From Lachnospiraceae bacterium (GTDB taxonomy: Bacteria > Bacillota > Clostridia > Lachnospirales > Lachnospiraceae): 64,000 bases of DNA. The notes under the pieces were generated by a model, which was not told where the DNA came from, ran no database searches, and saw only the letters and a program-made list of their open reading frames with translations. Of this stretch, positions 1 to 8,113 are shown piece after piece. The position numbers and the translations under genes are program-made. The stretch covers positions 1-64,000 of the forward strand of contig CAAEMZ010000016.1 of assembly GCA_900757195.1 (NCBI GenBank). The letters run 5' to 3'. Numbering within the stretch: the first letter of the stretch is position 1; each line of letters starts with the position of its first letter.

Positions 1-38
1 ACAACACTGCGGCTGATCCTGCGTGTATATTGATTTTT

Positions 39-73
39 GAAGCTCTGCTTTTCAGCGGAGCTTCGTTTTTTTT
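39..73 (+). terminator. Intrinsic terminator of a gene left of the window
   Basis: Inverted repeat GAAGCTC (39-45) and GAGCTTC (58-64) is followed by a run of eight T (66-73) on the plus strand. No plus-strand gene precedes it inside the window, so it probably ends a transcript entering from the left. It overlaps the stop codon of the converging DUF1461 gene, whose own strand has no T run here. Confidence 0.75.
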
Positions 74-678
74 CGGTAGAGGATAAAGCTGAGAAGGCTC
101 GACAGGAAAATAATGGCGAGAATCATCAGAGCGCAGTGCATAAAATAACCGTCCGGCAGCAGGGTGATGACCGGGTCGGTGGTTTCATCGAAAATCCAGT
201 AGTCATTATTAAAAAACAGTTCATGGAATTTAACAAAAAACTGATCCCAGTTCAGGGCGATCAAAATGCCCAGAAGAGCGGGCAGGGCCAGGTTCAGAAA
301 CGACGTCAGCTTTAAATAAGCCGGCTTTTGATGTCTCAGAAAATAAATGCCCAGAAGACTTCCGATGAGGCTCAGCGGAAAAAGGACGGCCTGGATAAAA
401 ACAAAAATCCGTTTCACTTCGACAAAATGAATCCGGCCCTCTTCAGACATGGGAAGGGTCGGGAAATCCAGTGCATCCCGGAAGAAAACAGAGTTGTAGT
501 CGATCAGCGCATCATAGTTTTCACGGATTTCCTTCTCCGGGTATCCGGTGTTTTCAGAGAGGTTATAATAATCCATATCCATATAATAAAGAGGCCTGAA
601 ATTCAGAGTGATGATAACAGCGGCGGATATCGTACACAATGTCAGAGCAAGCGCTGTAAAAAAATGTTTTAAGTTCAT
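52..678 (-). CDS. TIGR01906/DUF1461 integral membrane protein
   Basis: This 208-residue protein begins with a hydrophobic segment (about residues 5-25), has a polar extracytoplasmic stretch of about 80 residues rich in Tyr and Asp, then three further membrane spans. This matches the layout of the TIGR01906 (DUF1461) family of clostridial membrane proteins, whose role is unknown. The start at 678 is chosen over an in-frame ATG at 750 because GGAGG lies just upstream of it and because the minus-strand -10 element (703-708) would lie downstream of the longer start. The gene converges on the terminator at its 3' end and is divergent from the queuosine salvage operon. Confidence 0.75.
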   Translation of the reverse strand: MNLKHFFTALALTLCTISAAVIITLNFRPLYYMDMDYYNLSENTGYPEKEIRENYDALIDYNSVFFRDALDFPTLPMSEEGRIHFVEVKRIFVFIQAVLFPLSLIGSLLGIYFLRHQKPAYLKLTSFLNLALPALLGILIALNWDQFFVKFHELFFNNDYWIFDETTDPVITLLPDGYFMHCALMILAIIFLSSLLSFILYRKKTKLR

Positions 679-702
679 AAGGAACCTCCAAAGTTTTTTT
701 TT

Positions 703-735
703 AGTATACCATATACGGAAAAGATGTGGTATACT
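703..735. promoter_or_regulatory. Mirror-image divergent extended -10 promoters
   Basis: AGTATACC (703-710) and GGTATACT (728-735) form an 8-bp inverted repeat. Read outward on either strand, each arm gives an extended -10 element, TGGTATACT. The left arm would serve the DUF1461 gene and the right arm the salvage operon. Neither has a recognisable -35 box at the right distance, as expected for extended -10 promoters. The inverted repeat could also be an operator that controls both directions; that is inference. Confidence 0.55.
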
Positions 736-835
736 AATTGAGTTATTCATAAAATCAGGGAGCGAAGCTCTCTGGACTGGTTCGTAAACTTCCCAGGATA
801 AAAAACCAAGAATCTATATGGATAGGAGAATGAAT

Positions 836-1822
836 ATGAAAAAACAGGTAATTATTGACTGTGATCCGGGAATCGATGACAGTCTGGCGCTTATGTATGC
901 GCTGGCATCACCGGAGCTTGAGGTCATAGGGATTACGGTCGTCTGCGGTAATGTGCCGACAGATGCCGGTGTGGAAAATGCAAGAAAAGTCTGCCGTCTG
1001 ATGGGGCGGGAGGATATTCCAATCTATGCGGGGGCACAGGCGCCGCTTTCAAGAGCCCTTGTGACAGCGCAGGATACCCATGGTGAAGACGGGTTGGGCG
1101 AAGCCGGTATTCCTGCGGTTTCGGAAGCGGAACGGGCATATGACCATATGACAGCAGCAGGAGCGGATTCAGATCTGCCGGAAGGCGTCCGTTTTCTGAT
1201 GGAACGGCTTTCGGAAGGAAAGATTTCCGTTATTGCCATCGGGCCGCTGACAAATATCGCCATGGCTCTCAGGCGAAGACCGGAGGCCTTTTCGAATCTG
1301 GAACGTCTGGTTTCCATGGGCGGTAATTTTAAAAGCTTCGGCAACTGTTCGCCTGTGGCGGAATTTAATTACTGGGTGGACCCGGAAGCCGCACGCTATG
1401 TGTTTGAACATTCGAAGGTTCCGGTGGAAATGGTCGGTTTGGATGTGACCCGGAAGATTCTTCTGACACCGGAAATGATTGCAGAACTGAAGAAATTAAA
1501 TCATCCGATGGCAGATTTCATTGTCCGGGTGACCGGATTTTATGTGGATTTTCATAAAATTCAGGAAGGCATTGACGGCTGCGTCATTAATGACCCTCTG
1601 GCTGTCGGATATTTTATAGACCGGACGCTGTGTTCGGGCATTGATGCGTATACAACCGTTGAAACCGAAGGTTTATCGGTGGGGCAGTCCATCGTCGATG
1701 AAAAAGGTTTCTGGAAAAAACCGGCAAACAGCCGGGTTCTGACAAATGTCGATGCGAAGCGTTTTATGCGGACCTTTATGGCCGCTTTATTTGGAAATGA
1801 AGCGGAGGGAATGGTTCGATGA
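836..1822 (+). CDS. Inosine/uridine-type nucleoside hydrolase, probable queuosine hydrolase QueK
   Basis: The 328-residue protein opens with DCDPGIDDSLAL, the calcium-binding aspartate signature of the IunH/RihA nucleoside hydrolase fold, and later shows IGPLTNIA and NDPLAVGYF as in that family. The enzyme should release a base from a ribonucleoside. Substrate cannot be read from the motif. The downstream ECF S component and small radical SAM enzyme match the queuosine salvage set described in Clostridioides difficile, where a hydrolase of this fold (QueK) frees queuine. The start at 836 has AGGAG seven bases upstream; ATGs at 818 and 830 are less well placed. The stop overlaps the next start (ATGA). 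Confidence 0.75.
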   Translation: MKKQVIIDCDPGIDDSLALMYALASPELEVIGITVVCGNVPTDAGVENARKVCRLMGREDIPIYAGAQAPLSRALVTAQDTHGEDGLGEAGIPAVSEAERAYDHMTAAGADSDLPEGVRFLMERLSEGKISVIAIGPLTNIAMALRRRPEAFSNLERLVSMGGNFKSFGNCSPVAEFNYWVDPEAARYVFEHSKVPVEMVGLDVTRKILLTPEMIAELKKLNHPMADFIVRVTGFYVDFHKIQEGIDGCVINDPLAVGYFIDRTLCSGIDAYTTVETEGLSVGQSIVDEKGFWKKPANSRVLTNVDAKRFMRTFMAALFGNEAEGMVR

Positions 1823-2400
1823 ATACAGAAAGAAAATTTACGGTCGTCAAGCAGTGTATGATCGCCATTGGGATTGTGATTAATATTGTCGGCGCCTTTC
1901 TGGCGTTGAATCTGAGGCTTCCGGTTTATCTGGATTCCATAGGCACGGTTTTAGTCAGCGGGCTTCTGGGTCCGGTTTACGGTATGGTGACGGGAGTTCT
2001 CGGCAGCCTGATAAGCGGCATCACTTTTGATATCTATTCGTTATATTATGCGCCGGTACAGCTTTTTACCGGCCTGATGGCGGGGCTTGTATTTCGGACG
2101 GTGTGGCTGAAGGGATGGCGGCTTCCCATCGGAAGTCTGGCAGTTTCACTGCCGACATCGGTGGTCAGCGCTATGATTACAGCCTTTTTATTCGGAGGGA
2201 TCACTTCTTCCGGTTCATCTTATCTGGTGGTATTGATGAATAACCTTGGGATGAATCTGACGCTGAGCTGTTTTCTTGTGCAGGTGCTGACCGACTACGG
2301 AGATAAACTGATTGCCGTGATTCTGGTTACGGCAACACTGAGATCCATGACCCCGGAAATGAAATTGAAGATACGTGGAGGCAGGAATGGAGCGGTATAA
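1819..2400 (+). CDS. ECF transporter S component, probable queuosine/queuine specificity subunit
   Basis: A 193-residue, very hydrophobic protein with five or six predicted spans and the LPVYLDSIGT motif near residue 30, typical of small substrate-binding (S) components of energy-coupling factor importers. It carries no ATPase and must share an energising module encoded elsewhere. It overlaps the hydrolase by four bases and the radical SAM gene by 14, so the three are translationally coupled. Substrate is inferred from context: neighbouring genes would process a queuosine-type nucleoside or base. Another nucleoside-related compound remains possible. Whether it belongs to the QueT family proper was not tested. 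Confidence 0.7.
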   Translation: MNTERKFTVVKQCMIAIGIVINIVGAFLALNLRLPVYLDSIGTVLVSGLLGPVYGMVTGVLGSLISGITFDIYSLYYAPVQLFTGLMAGLVFRTVWLKGWRLPIGSLAVSLPTSVVSAMITAFLFGGITSSGSSYLVVLMNNLGMNLTLSCFLVQVLTDYGDKLIAVILVTATLRSMTPEMKLKIRGGRNGAV

Positions 2401-3076
2401 CCGGATTACAAATAAAAATTTCAGAGAAATTGTGTTATTAAAGGCAAAGCCCTGTGCCTGGGGCAAGTGCCGTTTTTGCGATTATATTGATGATAATTCA
2501 GAAAACATACCGGAGATGGTCCGGCTGAACCGGGAAGTGCTTTCCCATGTGACGGGAGAATTCGGTGTGCTGGAGGTAATTGATTCGGCAAGCTGCTTTG
2601 AACTTCCGGAGGAAACCCTTCAGGATATTAAAAAAGTTGTTGATGAAAAAAAGATTAAAAAACTGTTTTTTGAAAGCCATTGGATGTACCGGAAGCGTCT
2701 GAATGAGATGCGGGAATTTTTCGGCATCCCGATTGTCTATAAAATCGGCATCGAAACCTTTGATGAAGATTTTCGTGAAAATTATCTGAACAAACACGCA
2801 GATTTTAAAAGCCCGGAAGAAGTGGCGGCGCTGTTTGATTCGCCGTGCCTGATGGTGGGGATTCAGGGGCAGACCCGGGAAATGATCGCCCGGGATATTG
2901 AAATATTGAAAAAATATTTTAAACTGGGGACGGTCAATGTGTACACCGACAATACAACGGATGTTAAGAAAGACCCGGAGCTGATCCAATGGTTTGCGAA
3001 AGAGTACCGGTGGCTAAAGGATGATCCGTCGGTGGAAGTCCTTTTTGAAAATACAGATTTTGGTGTTGGAGACTGA
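2387..3076 (+). CDS. Small radical SAM enzyme, probable queuine lyase QueL
   Basis: A 229-residue protein with an N-terminal cysteine cluster spaced CX4CX2C (C23, C28, C31 in PCAWGKCRFC), an unusual spacing for radical SAM enzymes, followed by strands and helices of a partial TIM barrel. It is much shorter than most radical SAM proteins. In C. difficile a radical SAM lyase (QueL) cuts queuine to give preQ1, and its gene sits with a nucleoside hydrolase and an importer gene as here; preQ1 would then be used by the TGT encoded at 33779. The start at 2387 follows GGAGG by five bases; an in-frame GTG at 2375 is the alternative. Function is inferred from neighbours and the cysteine motif. Confidence 0.68.
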   Translation: MERYNRITNKNFREIVLLKAKPCAWGKCRFCDYIDDNSENIPEMVRLNREVLSHVTGEFGVLEVIDSASCFELPEETLQDIKKVVDEKKIKKLFFESHWMYRKRLNEMREFFGIPIVYKIGIETFDEDFRENYLNKHADFKSPEEVAALFDSPCLMVGIQGQTREMIARDIEILKKYFKLGTVNVYTDNTTDVKKDPELIQWFAKEYRWLKDDPSVEVLFENTDFGVGD

Positions 3077-3080
3077 TCGT

Positions 3081-3917
3081 ATGCGGAATAAGAAAAATAA
3101 AAGAAACAGAAAAGATGAACTGAAAACACGGATTGTTGAGAACAAGCGGGTGTTTACCCTTTATATTGTTCTGCGTCTGAGTGTGATTCTGATTATGATC
3201 GCTCAGTTTTTTAACGGCAACTATGAAAATTTCTTTTTGTGTATTCTGACGCTGATTCTTTTTACGATTCCGAGTTTTATCGAAAAGAATTATCATATTG
3301 ATCTGCCGGATACGCTGGAGGTCATTATCCTTCTGTTTATTTATTCGGCAGAAATTCTCGGAGAGATCCGGTCTTTTTATGTCATTTTTCCTTTTTGGGA
3401 CACGATGCTCCATACCCTGAACGGCTTTCTGGCGGCGGCGATCGGTTTTTCCATGGTGGATATTTTAAATAGGAATAAAAAATCCTCTTTCCAGTTATCG
3501 CCTTTTTTTATGGCGCTGGTCGCATTTTGCTTTTCTATGACGATCGGGGTTCTGTGGGAATTTTTTGAGTGCGGGATGGATATCTTTTTCCACATGGATA
3601 TGCAGAAGGATACCATTGTGACGGGGATCAGCTCGGTACTTCTGAATCCGGAGGGACTTAACCGGGCCGTCCGCATCAGGGATATTCAGAGCACCATCGT
3701 CAACGGACAGGATCTTGGCATCCAGGGCTATCTGGATATCGGCCTTCTGGATACGATGAAAGATCTGTTTGTGAATTTCATCGGAGCGGTTGTTTTTTCA
3801 ACCATCGGATATTTCTATGTAAAGACCCGGGGAGAAGGAAAGTTCGCTAAAAAGTTTATTCCGCATCCGATGGATATGGAAGCTTTGAAAAAGAAACAGG
3901 AAGAAAAAAAGAATTAA
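3081..3917 (+). CDS. DUF2238 membrane protein
   Basis: This 278-residue protein has a Lys/Arg-rich cytoplasmic start, then six or so membrane spans. Its features match the DUF2238 family: FWDTMLHTLNGF, a conserved GVLWEFFECGMD in a later span, and DTMKDLFVNFIGA near the end. No biochemical role is known to me. It starts four bases after the radical SAM stop, with GGAG nine bases upstream of 3081, and is followed by a terminator, so it appears to be the last gene of the salvage operon. An upstream in-frame ATG at 3021 lies inside the preceding gene and is not favoured. Confidence 0.75.
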   Translation: MRNKKNKRNRKDELKTRIVENKRVFTLYIVLRLSVILIMIAQFFNGNYENFFLCILTLILFTIPSFIEKNYHIDLPDTLEVIILLFIYSAEILGEIRSFYVIFPFWDTMLHTLNGFLAAAIGFSMVDILNRNKKSSFQLSPFFMALVAFCFSMTIGVLWEFFECGMDIFFHMDMQKDTIVTGISSVLLNPEGLNRAVRIRDIQSTIVNGQDLGIQGYLDIGLLDTMKDLFVNFIGAVVFSTIGYFYVKTRGEGKFAKKFIPHPMDMEALKKKQEEKKN

Positions 3918-3923
3918 ATTATA

Positions 3924-3961
3924 AAATGGAAGTCTGTTTTAGACAGATTTCCATTTTTTTT
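3924..3961 (+). terminator. Intrinsic terminator after the DUF2238 gene
   Basis: AAATGGAAGTCTG pairs with CAGATTTCCATTT around a short loop and is followed directly by a long T run. Confidence 0.85.
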
Positions 3962-4034
3962 CTTCAAAAACTTTCATAAAAAAATAAAAATATACGAAAA
4001 AAAGAAAATTTCAGTGGAGAGAATTGTGAAAATA

Positions 4035-4079
4035 TGGTAATATAGGAATGTATCATAAAATCTCCGGGGAAACAGGAGA
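4035..4079 (+). promoter_or_regulatory. Extended -10 promoter and leader hairpin for the DUF3798 operon
   Basis: TGGTAATAT (4035-4043) is an extended -10 element without a good -35 box. The leader contains TCTCC (4061-4065) and GGAGA (4075-4079), a small hairpin, before the ribosome site GGGAGG at 4091. The hairpin may stabilise the abundant binding-protein mRNA; this is inference. Confidence 0.5.
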
Positions 4080-4105
4080 TATATAAGAAAGGGAGGATTT
4101 AATCT

Positions 4106-5290
4106 ATGAAAAAGAGATTACTCTGTCTTGTTCTTGCAGGTGTTATGACACTGTCATTGGCTGCGTGCCGTGGTAATGAAAAACCGGCAGAAACAAAGAA
4201 AGCTGCAGAAACAGGCGAAACAACCGCAGAATCCACAGCAAAAACTGGGGATTACAAAATCGGTATCATTACCGGTACAGCATCTCAGGGTGATGAAGAA
4301 ATTACTCAGGCTACAAAGATGAAGGAAAAATACGGCGATATGATCGTTACATCGACATATCCGGATAACTTTACTTCTGAAACAGAAACATTGATTTCTA
4401 ATGCCGTAGCTATGGCATCCGACCCGGATGTTAAGGCGATTGTATGGTGTCAGGCAGTTCCTGGTACCGCAGCAGCGATCGACAAAGTTCGCGAAACCCG
4501 TCCGGATATGGTATTTATCGCAGGTACACCGGGCGAAGACCCAGGCGTTATCAATCCGAAAGCAGATATCGTATTCCAGGTAGACGAACCGGGATGTGGT
4601 GTGGTTATTCCGCCTCAGGCTAAAAAACAGGGCGCTAAAACATTGATCCATTACTCATTCCCACGGCATATGAGCTACGCATTAATCGTTGCCCGTCATG
4701 AAAACTTAAAGACATACTGTGCGGAAAACGATATCGAATTAGTTGACGTTACGGCTCCGGACCCAACAGGCGATTCCGGTATCACAGGCGCTCAGCAGTT
4801 CATTCTGGAAGATGTTCCTCGTCAGGTTGAAAAATACGGCAAAGACACATGTTTCTTCACCACAAACTGTGGTATGCAGGAACCACTGATCCGTTCCGTA
4901 TTTGAACAGGGCGCTATTTACACATTACAGTGCTGTCCATCTCCATTCCACGCATTCCCTGCAGCCCTGAACATTGATATGACAGGTCATGAAGCAGACG
5001 TTGATTACATGCTGGAACAGATGGCGATCAAAGTTAAAGAAGCAGGCATGGAAGGCCGTGTATCCACATGGGGTGTTCCATGTAACATGTTATTCGTAGA
5101 AGCCGGTGTTGAATACGCTATTAAATACTTAAACGGCGAAACAAACGGTGTGGTTGATGATGAAGCCATCCGTGCAACACTTCAGGAATGTGCAGGCGAT
5201 GTTCAGGTGAACGTAACAAATCATGTTGCTGAAGACGGAACAACTGCAGCAAACCATTATCTTGTAACAGCAGATTTCGTAACATTCTAA
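4106..5290 (+). CDS. DUF3798 substrate-binding lipoprotein of an ABC importer
   Basis: The 394-residue protein has a lipoprotein signal peptide (Lys-Lys-Arg start, hydrophobic core, lipobox ending at Cys21 in LSLAAC), a Thr/Glu/Ala-rich linker, and a periplasmic-binding-type domain starting at YKIGIITG. The domain matches DUF3798, a group related to BMP/sugar-binding lipoproteins. It would sit on the outer face of the membrane and hand its ligand to the permeases encoded downstream. Its ligand is unknown. Codon choice is noticeably biased toward a few codons (aca, gca, cgt), unlike most neighbours, which suggests very high expression. A hairpin after the stop probably holds back transcription of the rest of the operon. 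Confidence 0.85.
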   Translation: MKKRLLCLVLAGVMTLSLAACRGNEKPAETKKAAETGETTAESTAKTGDYKIGIITGTASQGDEEITQATKMKEKYGDMIVTSTYPDNFTSETETLISNAVAMASDPDVKAIVWCQAVPGTAAAIDKVRETRPDMVFIAGTPGEDPGVINPKADIVFQVDEPGCGVVIPPQAKKQGAKTLIHYSFPRHMSYALIVARHENLKTYCAENDIELVDVTAPDPTGDSGITGAQQFILEDVPRQVEKYGKDTCFFTTNCGMQEPLIRSVFEQGAIYTLQCCPSPFHAFPAALNIDMTGHEADVDYMLEQMAIKVKEAGMEGRVSTWGVPCNMLFVEAGVEYAIKYLNGETNGVVDDEAIRATLQECAGDVQVNVTNHVAEDGTTAANHYLVTADFVTF

Positions 5291-5323
5291 GAATCGATTC
5301 GATAAGGTTATACGATGATTTTT

Positions 5324-5362
5324 AATTCGTCAGCCTGCAGAAATTGTGCAGGCTGGCGAATT
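5324..5362 (+). terminator. Attenuator-like hairpin between binding protein and ATPase genes
   Basis: AATTCG-T-CAGCCTGCA pairs with TGCAGGCTG-G-CGAATT to make a strong stem, but the following tract is only TTTCTT then A-rich. I read it as a partial terminator or mRNA-stabilising hairpin that keeps the binding protein in excess over the transporter. Confidence 0.6.
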
Positions 5363-5424
5363 TCTTAAAATTTAGAAAAGAGTTGCGCTGTAACAGCGGG
5401 TACTCATGGAAATGAGGGAAAAAC

Positions 5425-7023
5425 TTGGAAAATACGGATTATATCCTGAAAATGGATAATATCTCAAAAGAATATTCAGGAAATCGTGTTCTGAAAGGTG
5501 TAAATTTATATATTAAGCCGGGGGAGATTCATGCGCTCATGGGAGAAAATGGCGCGGGAAAGTCAACCCTGATGAATATTCTCTTTGGTATGCCGGTAAT
5601 TCACTCTACCGGCGGATTTGAAGGAACGGTGGAAATTGCAGGGGAGCCTGCGAATATTGACAGCCCGATTAAGGCTATGGAATTTGGAATTGGAATGGTA
5701 CATCAGGAGTTTATGCTTCTTCCTGGATTTACCGTGACAGAAAACATTAAAGTTGGACGAGAAATCACTACCCCGAATTTAATCAGCCGTATCCTGGGTT
5801 CATCAATGGAGACCCTGGAAATGGAGGCGATGGCAGCCGATGCGCGAAAGGCACTGGATACCATTGGGTTGCAGATAGATGAAAATGTACATGTTGCCGG
5901 ACTTCCGGTAGGTTATATGCAGTTTATCGAAATTGCCAGAGAGATTGATAAAACAGGAATCAAGCTTCTTGTTTTCGATGAACCGACGGCTGTTCTGACT
6001 GAAAGTGAAGCAGAACGGCTTCTGGAAACGATGAAAGTTATCGCTTCGAAAGGTATTGCGATTGTATTTATCACCCATCGTCTGGACGAGGTTATGGCCG
6101 TTGCGGACAGTATGACGGTTCTTCGTGACGGTGAGTTTGTTGCCCGGAGAGAGATTAAGGATACGTCGGCATCGGAGATTGCGGAACTGATGATTGGACG
6201 GAAGGTTGAAAAGCTGGTGGATAAAACCGTAGACAACCGGAAACTGGATCCGGAGAATATTGCGGTCCGGCTGAAGGATTATCATGTGGATATGCCGGGG
6301 GAAAGAGTCAACGGCATTGATCTGGATATTATCAAAGGCGAGATTTTTGGCATCGGCGGTCTGGCCGGTCAGGGAAAACTCGGTATTCCGAATGGAATCA
6401 TGGGTCTGTACCCGGCGGAAGGCGAAGTCATTATCAATGGGAAAACCATGAATCTGAGCAATCTCGGCGAAGCGCTCCACAATGATGTGGCTTTCGTATC
6501 CGAGGACAGAAAGGGCGTCGGCCTGCTTCTGGATGAAAGTATTGAGCAGAATATTATCTTTGGTTCGATGTATACGGACCATAAATTTCTTAAAAAAATC
6601 GGCTGGATGAAGCTGTATGACAGCAAGGCAGCCAAAGAACATGCGGAGAAGATGGTTAAAGAACTGGATATCCGCTGTACGGGCATTAAACAGTCTGCCG
6701 GAAGTCTTTCCGGCGGTAATCAGCAGAAAGTATGTCTGGCCAAGGCGCTGACGCTGAATCCGAATGTCCTTTTTGTATCGGAGCCGACCCGAGGTATCGA
6801 CATCGGCGCCAAGAAGCTGGTTCTTGAAACGCTGGCGAAGCTGAATCAGGAGACAGGCATGACGGTTGTCATGGTGTCTTCGGAGCTGGTTGAACTTCGT
6901 TCCGTCTGTGACCGGATCGCTATCGTATCTGAAGGAAAGATTGCTTCGATCTTAAGTCCGGACGCATCCGATGTCGAATTTGGTCTGGCGATGTCGGGTT
7001 CTAAAGAGAAAGGAGGAAATTAA
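5425..7023 (+). CDS. Tandem-domain ABC importer ATPase (RbsA/YufO type)
   Basis: This 532-residue protein has two nucleotide-binding domains. The first has a good Walker A (GENGAGKST, about residue 42) and Walker B (LLVFDEPTAVL), but its signature is degenerate (LPVGYMQF). The second has a broken Walker A (GLAGQGKLG), a good signature (LSGGNQQKV) and a Walker B with Ser in place of Asp (LFVSEPTRG). This leaves one intact composite ATP site made of the first domain's Walker motifs and the second domain's signature. It should energise the two permeases downstream. The TTG start has GAGGGA just upstream; the first in-frame ATG is ten codons later. Confidence 0.85.
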   Translation: MENTDYILKMDNISKEYSGNRVLKGVNLYIKPGEIHALMGENGAGKSTLMNILFGMPVIHSTGGFEGTVEIAGEPANIDSPIKAMEFGIGMVHQEFMLLPGFTVTENIKVGREITTPNLISRILGSSMETLEMEAMAADARKALDTIGLQIDENVHVAGLPVGYMQFIEIAREIDKTGIKLLVFDEPTAVLTESEAERLLETMKVIASKGIAIVFITHRLDEVMAVADSMTVLRDGEFVARREIKDTSASEIAELMIGRKVEKLVDKTVDNRKLDPENIAVRLKDYHVDMPGERVNGIDLDIIKGEIFGIGGLAGQGKLGIPNGIMGLYPAEGEVIINGKTMNLSNLGEALHNDVAFVSEDRKGVGLLLDESIEQNIIFGSMYTDHKFLKKIGWMKLYDSKAAKEHAEKMVKELDIRCTGIKQSAGSLSGGNQQKVCLAKALTLNPNVLFVSEPTRGIDIGAKKLVLETLAKLNQETGMTVVMVSSELVELRSVCDRIAIVSEGKIASILSPDASDVEFGLAMSGSKEKGGN

Positions 7024-7024
7024 C

Positions 7025-8113
7025 GTGGAAAATGCAAAGAATTTTATCAACAAATTTGGTCTGCCCCGCATCATCATCACGCTTTTCTTCTTATTTCTCG
7101 TGGTAGCTGCCGGTGGTTTCCGGATGAATCTGCCGCAGCTTTTAAGTGACTGTGTGCGTCGATGGGGAATGTTTGGAATTCTCGCCCTGGCGATGGTTCC
7201 TGCCGTTCAGTGCGGTATCGGCCTGAACTTCGGTATTTCCATGGGTATTGTCGGAGGACTTCTCGGCGGTATCTGTGTCATTGAATTCCGTGTGGCTCAG
7301 ATTCCGGCGCTGGTAGCGGTCAGCCCGATGTTTGCCCAGTGGGTTGCCATTCTTCTGGCGATTCTGATCGGTGTGGTTTTATCGGTCGGCATCGGTTATT
7401 TATACGGACTCCTGCTGAATCAGGTAAAGGGCTCCGAGATGACGGTAACCACCTATGTTGGTTTCTCCATCATTGCTTTTATGAATATGATCTGGATTTC
7501 TCTTCCGGTAAAGAACGGTGACCTGATGTGGCCGAATGCCGGTCAGGGCGTGCGTAATACCATTTCTCTGGCAGCGTCCTTTTCGGAAACGATGAATAAA
7601 ACCCTTTCGTTTTCTATCGGTTCCTTTGAAGTGCCGACGGGCCTGATTCTGTTTTTCATGCTGGTATGCCTGCTCGTATGGTTATTCATGCGTTCCAAGA
7701 CAGGAATGGCGATGAGTGCGGCGGGAGCCAATCCGGTTTTCGCGAGAGCCGCAGGTATTAATGTCAATAAAATGCGTCTGATCGGTACGACACTTTCAAC
7801 TGTACTGGCAGCCGTTGGTATTATTGTATACGCTCAGGGCTTTGGATTTATGCAGTTGTATAATGGTCCGATGATGATGGGCTTTACTTCCGTAGCAGCG
7901 ATTCTTATCGGCGGCGCTTCTCCGAGAAGTGCACGGATATCCCATGTTTTACTGGGAACCTTCCTGTTTCAGGGAATTATGACGCTGGGACTTCCGGTTG
8001 CCAACCAGTTTATTCCGGAAAGCAACTTATCCGAGGTTATGCGTCTCGTTATCTCCAACGGTATCATCCTCTACGCTTTAGCACAGGCGAAAGGAGGAAG
8101 CGGCCGTGAATAA
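7025..8113 (+). CDS. ABC importer permease (BPD_transp_2 type), first subunit
   Basis: A 362-residue polytopic protein of the RbsC/YufP permease family, with the family stretch in which small residues surround GANPVFARAAGI (about residues 237-248), followed by ILIGGASPRSARI. The GTG start at 7025 has AGGAGG eight bases upstream; it lies two bases after the ATPase stop. It should pair with the next gene product to form the membrane channel of the DUF3798 importer. Confidence 0.85.
   Translation: MENAKNFINKFGLPRIIITLFFLFLVVAAGGFRMNLPQLLSDCVRRWGMFGILALAMVPAVQCGIGLNFGISMGIVGGLLGGICVIEFRVAQIPALVAVSPMFAQWVAILLAILIGVVLSVGIGYLYGLLLNQVKGSEMTVTTYVGFSIIAFMNMIWISLPVKNGDLMWPNAGQGVRNTISLAASFSETMNKTLSFSIGSFEVPTGLILFFMLVCLLVWLFMRSKTGMAMSAAGANPVFARAAGINVNKMRLIGTTLSTVLAAVGIIVYAQGFGFMQLYNGPMMMGFTSVAAILIGGASPRSARISHVLLGTFLFQGIMTLGLPVANQFIPESNLSEVMRLVISNGIILYALAQAKGGSGRE

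Noticed and set aside
37..672. Plus-strand open frames over the DUF1461 gene
   Set aside because: They lie antisense to a recognisable membrane protein and have no ribosome sites or family motifs.
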